The notes under the pieces were generated by a model. It saw only the letters and a list, made by a program, of their open reading frames with translations. It had not been told where the DNA came from and searched no databases. Below are positions 32,736 through 37,714 of a stretch of DNA of 37,714 nucleotides, one piece after another. The position numbers and the translations under genes are program-made. The DNA comes from an uncultured Pelagibacteraceae bacterium (GTDB lineage Bacteria; Pseudomonadota; Alphaproteobacteria; Pelagibacterales; Pelagibacteraceae), in NCBI GenBank assembly GCA_902579085.1, contig CACHFK010000005.1, forward strand, positions 1 to 37,714, in the 5' to 3' direction. Each line of letters opens with the position of its first letter. Position 1 is the stretch's first letter.

Positions 32736-34492
32736 TTTTTTTTTTCAATAAATTTTTTTTTAAATTTTTTTTTTCTAAAAATTTTTTTTCTAGGATTTTG
32801 ATTTACTTTTTGAATTTTATTTTCAATTATAATTTTATTTAAATTTTCTAGGTTTTCTACTTTTTCTATTATTTTTTTTGATTTTGACTTATATTCGATT
32901 AAATATTCAGATAAATTTAATTTATCGTTAGAATTTATATTAATTTTTACTTTATTTTTTTTTTCAAAATAAATTACATCCTCTTTAAAGTGTTCATCAA
33001 TAAAAATTATAATTTTACTATTTAATTGGAGTTCAATAATTTTAGCATTATTTTCTATTGTTTTTATTTCAATCATTTTTAATATTTTTAAAGCAAAAGA
33101 CTCATTAGTTAATTTTATTGACCATTTTACGTTACTTTCTCTTAATCTTTGTCTTGACATTTCAAGTAAACCAAAATTGCTAATTCTACCAATTTGTATT
33201 CTTGCTCTATCATTTCTACAACATTCTTTAATTTTTCTTTCTATTTGCTTTCTATTTCCAAAATTCAACATATCTATAAAATCGATAATAATTAAACCTG
33301 AAAGATCTCTAATTTTGATTTGTCTAGCTATTTCTTCAGCAGCTTCTAAATTTGTATCCAAAGCTGTACTTTCTACATTTTTTTGTTTTATAGATTTTCC
33401 CGAGTTAACATCTATAGAAACCAGAGCTTCGGTAGGATTTATAACTAAATATCCACCTGAATTAAGTTTTACTTCAGATTTAAATATTTCAAAAAGTTTT
33501 TTTTCAATATTTTCTTTAAAAAATAATGGTATTTTTTCTCTATATTTTTTTACTTTTTTTAATTGTTTGGGCATCATCAATTTCATATAATTCTTTGTCT
33601 TTTGATATCCTTCGTTGCCTTCAACAATTATATTTTGAGTTTCGTCATCATACATATCTCTTATACTTCTTTTAATTATATCGCTTTCTTGGTGAATCAA
33701 TGTTGGTGCAATTGAACCCATTGCTTTATCTTTTATTAAATTCCAAACTGAAATTAAATTATTTAAATCATTGTTAATTTCATTTTTAGTTTTATTTAAT
33801 CCTGCGGTTCTTACGATAATTCCCATCTCCTTTGGGATTTCTATCTCGTTTAAGATAGTTCTTATTTTTTTTCTTTCCCCAGGATTAAAAATTTTTCTAG
33901 ATATACCCCCACCTTTTGCTGTATTGGGCATTAAGACAATATATTTACCAGCAATTGATATGAATGTGCTTAATGCAGCTCCTTTGAAGCCCCTTTCATC
34001 TTTCAGAACTTGTATTAAAATAACCTGGTTAGGCTTAATTACTTCTTGAATTTTATATTTTTTTGTTGGAAATTTTTTTTTTTTAGTTTCTTCACTTTCC
34101 TCAACTTCATCTTCTTTTTCAACTGGGTCATTGATTTTGATTGTTTTTTCTCCATCCAAAATTTTATTTTCTATATTTTCACCTTCTTTTGAAAGTTCCT
34201 CTCTTACTTTTTCTTCTTCTTTTTTTATTTTTTCTAAATCACTTTGAGGAATTTGATAATAATCAGACTGTATATCGTTAAAAGATAAAAACCCATGCCT
34301 TTCTCTTCCAAAATCAATAAATGCAGCTTGTAAAGAAGGTTCTATTCTGCTGACTTTTCCTAAGTAAATATTATTTTTAATTAAAGTATTATTTACACTC
34401 TCATATTCATAATCTTCGATATGATTATTATTTTTAAGAACAACTCTAACTGCACCTGGATGCGATGCATCAATGTATAAATTTTTTGACAT
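32732..34492 (-). CDS. rne: Ribonuclease E/G family endoribonuclease, compact form lacking the Zn-link motif
   Basis: RNase E/G cuts single-stranded RNA in mRNA decay and rRNA processing. The 586-residue protein starts KNLYIDASHPGAVRVVLKNN. It has an S1 domain (about residues 35-190) split by an acidic, low-complexity insert around residues 85-143. The catalytic metal aspartates are D361 in SIDVNSGKS and D404 in IIIDFIDML, and GLLEMSRQRLRES follows. After this the family normally has a CPxCxG zinc-link that joins two dimers. Here the chain passes directly to NVKWSIKLTNESFALKIL, with no cysteine. The small domain continues, then a lysine-rich tail (RKKIFRKKKFKKKF). There is no long degradosome scaffold. 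The gap to the divergent mrcA is 78 bases. Confidence 0.92.
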   Translation of the reverse strand: MSKNLYIDASHPGAVRVVLKNNNHIEDYEYESVNNTLIKNNIYLGKVSRIEPSLQAAFIDFGRERHGFLSFNDIQSDYYQIPQSDLEKIKKEEEKVREELSKEGENIENKILDGEKTIKINDPVEKEDEVEESEETKKKKFPTKKYKIQEVIKPNQVILIQVLKDERGFKGAALSTFISIAGKYIVLMPNTAKGGGISRKIFNPGERKKIRTILNEIEIPKEMGIIVRTAGLNKTKNEINNDLNNLISVWNLIKDKAMGSIAPTLIHQESDIIKRSIRDMYDDETQNIIVEGNEGYQKTKNYMKLMMPKQLKKVKKYREKIPLFFKENIEKKLFEIFKSEVKLNSGGYLVINPTEALVSIDVNSGKSIKQKNVESTALDTNLEAAEEIARQIKIRDLSGLIIIDFIDMLNFGNRKQIERKIKECCRNDRARIQIGRISNFGLLEMSRQRLRESNVKWSIKLTNESFALKILKMIEIKTIENNAKIIELQLNSKIIIFIDEHFKEDVIYFEKKNKVKININSNDKLNLSEYLIEYKSKSKKIIEKVENLENLNKIIIENKIQKVNQNPRKKIFRKKKFKKKFIEKKN

Positions 34493-34570
34493 AATTTTTG
34501 ATATATTTTCATAGTTTTTTTAAATTCGGTGCCATAACAATAACAAATTCATTATATAAATAATAGTAAA

Positions 34571-36913
34571 ATGATCTTAATAATAAAAAAAATATCAATT
34601 TTTTTTTCACTAATATTGGTAGTTTTTTTATTATCTATTATTTCAATATTGTGGATTTATTCAAATAAATTACCAGATTATAAATATCTAAAAAGTTATA
34701 AACCACCTGTCTCTAGCAAGCTATATTCAGGAGATGGAATTTTGGTAAGTGATTTTTCTACAGAAAAGCGAATATTCGTTCCCTTTGATTCTATACCTAA
34801 TGTAGTAATAAATGCTTTTTTATCAGCAGAGGATAAAAATTTTTTCAAACATCCTGGTGTAGATGCAAAAGGAATAATAAGAGCATTTAAAAACAACTTA
34901 TTTAATCTTCTAAATTCAAAAAGATTAGAAGGAGCTTCTACTATTACCCAACAGGTTGCAAAAAATTTTTTATTAAATAATGAAGTAAGTATCGATAGAA
35001 AAATTAAAGAAGCAATACTTGCGTTTAGAATTGAAAGAGCCTTATCAAAAGAAAGAATATTAGAACTATATTTAAATCAAATTTATTTAGGAGAAGGAAG
35101 TTATGGAATAGCATCTGCGAGTCTAAGATATTTTGATAAATCAATTAATGATTTAAATTATTCAGAAGCAGCACTTTTAGCAGCTTTACCTAAAGCTCCA
35201 AGCAAATATAATCCTTATAAAAATATTAAATTAGCAAAATTTAGAAGAAATCTTGTTGTTAATAATCTTTTAGAAAACTCATATATAGATAAAGATTATC
35301 ATGATATGATAGTAAATTCTGAAATCAAATTAAGAAAAAGAAAAAGAATATATTTAGAAGATTCAAGATATTTTGTTGAAGAGGTTAGAAAAGAAGTAAT
35401 TAATAATTATGGTTTTGAAAAAGTCTATAAACAAGGCTTTAATATTAAAACTCCAATAGATTTAAATTTACAAAATGTAGCCACAAAAGCTCTTAGAGAA
35501 GGATTGGAAAATTATGATAAAAGAAGAGGATGGAGAGGTCCTTTATTAAATAAAAAAAAAGATAAAAATTGGATAGCAGGATTAAGTAAATACAATCTGG
35601 AAAAATCCTTAGAGTGGGAATTAGCAATCATAAAAAGAATTGATAAGTTTGAAGCTATCGTTGTAACAAAAGAAAATAAAACTGGCATCATTGAGCATGA
35701 GGATATTAATTGGACAAGAAAAAATTTAAATCAAATATTTAAAATTGGTGACATAGTTTATGTAAAAAAAAAAAGTGAAGGCAATTACAGTTTAAAACAG
35801 ATTCCTTTAGCAAATGGTGCAATTGTTGTAATGGACCCTTTTAGTGGAAGAGTTTTGGCAATGTCAGGAGGATTTAGTTTCAAAAAAAGTGAATTTAATA
35901 GAAGTACTCAAGCTTTGAGACAGCCAGGATCGGCTTTTAAACCGTTTATATATGCTTTAGCTTTAGAAAATGAATTTACACCTTCTTCTTTGATTTTGGA
36001 CGCACCAATAGTTCTTGATCAAGGAACAGATCTTAAAATGTGGAAACCAGAAAATTACGGTAAAAAATTTTATGGACCTTCAACTTTAAGAACAGGTGTT
36101 GAAAAATCTAGAAATTTAATGACTGTTAGGGTAGCACAAGAACTTGGAATTAATAAAATAACTGAATTTTCTAAAAAATTAAAAATTTATGAAAATCCAA
36201 AAGAGCTTATGTCTATTTCACTTGGTTCAGAAGAAACAACATTGCTCAAAATCACTACAGCATATTGTTCTTTTGTAAATGGAGGAAAACTAGTAGAGCC
36301 TATATTGGTTGATAGAATTCAAAATAGTGAGGGAAACACTATATTTAATAACAAAAATAGAATTTGTGATAAATGTGATCAAATCTCATTTGATGGAAAT
36401 AAAATTCCAAGAATAAAAAACAACTATAAGCAAATTTTTTCTTCACAAACTGCTTATCAAATGGTTTCTATACTAGAGGGTGTAATTAAAAGAGGAACAG
36501 GAAAAGCACTAAGAGATTTAAATTTACAAATTGCAGGAAAAACTGGCACAACAAATAAAAATACTGATGCTTGGTTTGTAGGATTTACTTCTAATTTAGT
36601 AGTTGGCGTTTATGTGGGGCATGATAATCCAAAAAGCTTAGGAAAAACTGAAACTGGTTCTAGAGCAGCAATGCCAATATTTAAAGAATTTATGAAAAAT
36701 GCTGTTAATAATTATGAAGCTAGACCATTTAAGGTTGCAAAAGGTATAAAAATGATGGTGGTAGATTCAAAAACAGGAAAAAAAGCAAATTTTGGATCAG
36801 AAAAGACAATAATAGAATCTTTCAAAGAAGAAAAAATTGAAAATATATCAAATATTGGTATTTATAACTCAGACTATAAAATTTCAAAAAATAATATTTT
36901 AAAGTTTTATTAA
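34571..36913 (+). CDS. mrcA: Penicillin-binding protein 1A (bifunctional transglycosylase/transpeptidase)
   Basis: PBP1A polymerises and cross-links peptidoglycan. The 780-residue class A PBP has an N-terminal membrane anchor (about residues 8-30) and a GT51 transglycosylase domain with catalytic E87 in FLSAEDKNFFKHPG, plus GASTITQQVAKNFLL. An inserted OB-like region (about 330-410) follows, then the transpeptidase domain. Its three active-site motifs are S454-A-F-K457 (RQPGSAFKPF), S513-R-N515, and K657-T-G-T660. The length is typical of the alphaproteobacterial form. It is divergent from rne, and its TAA overlaps the prfB ATG by one base. In many relatives an N-acetylmuramoyl-alanine amidase gene lies between rne and mrcA; it is absent here. 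Confidence 0.96.
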   Translation: MILIIKKISIFFSLILVVFLLSIISILWIYSNKLPDYKYLKSYKPPVSSKLYSGDGILVSDFSTEKRIFVPFDSIPNVVINAFLSAEDKNFFKHPGVDAKGIIRAFKNNLFNLLNSKRLEGASTITQQVAKNFLLNNEVSIDRKIKEAILAFRIERALSKERILELYLNQIYLGEGSYGIASASLRYFDKSINDLNYSEAALLAALPKAPSKYNPYKNIKLAKFRRNLVVNNLLENSYIDKDYHDMIVNSEIKLRKRKRIYLEDSRYFVEEVRKEVINNYGFEKVYKQGFNIKTPIDLNLQNVATKALREGLENYDKRRGWRGPLLNKKKDKNWIAGLSKYNLEKSLEWELAIIKRIDKFEAIVVTKENKTGIIEHEDINWTRKNLNQIFKIGDIVYVKKKSEGNYSLKQIPLANGAIVVMDPFSGRVLAMSGGFSFKKSEFNRSTQALRQPGSAFKPFIYALALENEFTPSSLILDAPIVLDQGTDLKMWKPENYGKKFYGPSTLRTGVEKSRNLMTVRVAQELGINKITEFSKKLKIYENPKELMSISLGSEETTLLKITTAYCSFVNGGKLVEPILVDRIQNSEGNTIFNNKNRICDKCDQISFDGNKIPRIKNNYKQIFSSQTAYQMVSILEGVIKRGTGKALRDLNLQIAGKTGTTNKNTDAWFVGFTSNLVVGVYVGHDNPKSLGKTETGSRAAMPIFKEFMKNAVNNYEARPFKVAKGIKMMVVDSKTGKKANFGSEKTIIESFKEEKIENISNIGIYNSDYKISKNNILKFY

Positions 36914-37714
36914 TGGAATCATACATAGAAAATTATAGATCAGAGATAAGTATTATTAATCAAAGAATTAAGGAGTTTCTTTGAAAAGCACAATATTGAA
37001 AAAAAACTTGAAACATTAGAAAAAACAATAAATTCAAAAAATTTTTGGAATAACAGAGACGAAGCAGAAAGAATTTTAAAAGAGAAAAAAAACTATAATA
37101 ATTTAGTCAAATCATACAACTACTTTAAAAAAGAAATAAAAGATTTATATGACATATTCCTCTTAGCAAAAGAAGAAACTGACAATCAAGTTGTAGAAGA
37201 AATATTAAATAAATTTAAAAATTTAAAAATTGAAGTTAAAAAATTAGAAATCAAATGTTTTTTGTCAAATAAGAACGATATATTGGATAGTTATTTAGAA
37301 TTTCATGCTGGTGCTGGTGGTACAGAGAGTCAAGATTGGGCAGAAATGCTCAGAAAAATGTATATGAAATGGGCTTCCAATAAAGGATATAAAGTAGAAC
37401 TAATCAGCGAACATCGAGGAGAAGAAGCTGGGATTAAATCTTCAGTAATCAAAATTTCAGGAGATTATATATATGGATTTTTAAAATTTGAGTCTGGAAT
37501 TCATAGATTGGTAAGAATTTCACCATTCGACTCTGGTGCAAGAAGACATACAAGTTTTGCAAGTGTATGGATTTATCCAGTTGTAGATGAAAGTATTGAT
37601 ATAGAAATAAACGATAAAGATTTGAGAATTGATACATATAGATCTAGCGGGGCTGGTGGTCAGCATGTAAATACAACAGACAGTGCAGTTAGAATAACGC
37701 ATATTCCAACTAAA
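36913..37714 (+). CDS. prfB: Peptide chain release factor 2, with programmed +1 frameshift (cut by window edge)
   Basis: RF2 ends translation at UAA and UGA. The first 23 codons (36913-36981) end at an in-frame TGA (36982-36984). The reading frame resumes at +1 from 36983 and stays open to the window end. In the joined protein the stop-codon-reading tripeptide S203-P-F205 lies in VRISPFDSGARRHTSFAS, and the G248-G-Q250 loop lies in SSGAGGQHVNTTDSAVRI. Both numbers are within two of E. coli RF2. The frame change sits at AAGGAG-TTT-CTT-TGA, the classic RF2 autoregulatory site. This is not a sequencing error in likelihood, because the SD-like element, the slippery CTT and the spacing are all present. 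The start overlaps the mrcA stop (TAATG). Confidence 0.95.
36970..36984 (+). promoter_or_regulatory. RF2 programmed +1 frameshift signal
   Basis: The elements are AAGGAG (36970-36975), an internal Shine-Dalgarno-like stimulator; a three-base spacer TTT; the slippery codon CTT (36979-36981); and the stop TGA (36982-36984). The spacing is the same as in E. coli prfB. The base after the stop is A, not the C found in E. coli. When RF2 is scarce, ribosomes pause at the TGA and slip forward one base, making more RF2. Confidence 0.92.

Noticed and set aside
32736-32880. Long T runs after thiG as an intrinsic terminator
   Set aside because: They are the reverse of lysine codons in the RNase E tail (RKKIFRKKKFKKKF); no GC-rich stem precedes them.
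33177-33590. 137-codon plus-strand frame inside rne
   Set aside because: Antisense shadow of a conserved catalytic region, with no ribosome-binding site or family resemblance.
36982-36984. prfB as a pseudogene because of the internal TGA
   Set aside because: The stop sits in the exact context of the RF2 programmed frameshift, and the downstream frame is intact with SPF and GGQ motifs at the expected positions.
1-37714. Mobile elements, tRNA genes, CRISPR arrays or a defence island
   Set aside because: No transposase, integrase, direct-repeat array or cloverleaf-like sequence was seen; gaps between genes are too short for most of these and all but a few genes are recognisable housekeeping families.

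Overview
This window is a strongly AT-rich, very compact stretch of bacterial chromosome made almost entirely of housekeeping genes. Gene order and content point to an alphaproteobacterium: rpsF-rpsR-rplI-dnaB facing fabD-fabG-acpP, a complex I NDUFA12-type protein next to a DUF2155 protein, an HdaA-like DnaA homologue, aroQ-accB-accC, and rne facing mrcA-prfB. The low GC, near-absent spacers and frequent TAATG/ATGA couplings fit a streamlined marine lineage such as SAR11/Pelagibacterales. That placement is inferred from style and gene order, not from a marker phylogeny. I see no tRNA, rRNA, insertion sequence, phage gene, CRISPR array or riboswitch. No gap between genes exceeds about 120 bases, so no long stretch lacks a gene.

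The layout is alternating transcription blocks. Minus, 11016 down to 1: rpsF, rpsR, rplI, dnaB, an RND/MMPL membrane protein, cvpA, purF, a PhnZ-like HD-domain protein, a DUF255 thioredoxin-fold protein, gshA, and the start of gshB (cut by the window edge). Plus, 11101-13697: fabD, fabG, acpP, gmk. Minus, 20933-13686: lptF, lptG, lptD, surA, pdxA, rsmA, an envelope-assembly operon. Plus, 20989-22828: pepA, ndk. Minus, 24402-22818: purM, purN. Plus, 24414-27930: a DUF2066-like lipid-free secreted/anchored protein, hdaA, aspS. Minus, 28764-27931: a stand-alone relative of the C-terminal part of B12-dependent ribonucleotide reductase. Plus, 28882-29601: an NDUFA12 homologue (frameshifted as read) and a DUF2155 protein. 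Minus, 31724-29598: aroQ, accB, accC. Plus, 31741-32735: thiS, thiG. Minus, 34492-32732: rne. Plus, 34571-37714: mrcA and a partial prfB.

The genes cover translation (S6, S18, L9, AspRS, RF2, RsmA), replication and its control (DnaB, HdaA), purine synthesis (PurF, PurM, PurN, Gmk, Ndk), fatty-acid synthesis (AccBC, FabD, FabG, ACP), outer-membrane assembly (LptDFG, SurA), peptidoglycan synthesis (PBP1A), cofactors (PdxA, ThiSG), glutathione (GshAB) and RNA decay (RNase E). I did not find an obviously new multi-gene defence or mobile system. The points most worth a second look are: a one-base frameshift at a T6 tract in the NDUFA12 gene; the canonical RF2 +1 recoding site; an RNase E that has lost its Zn-link cysteine motif; a stand-alone NrdJ-tail protein; and an 18-bp perfect palindrome that gives gmk and rsmA the same last four codons and stop on opposite strands.
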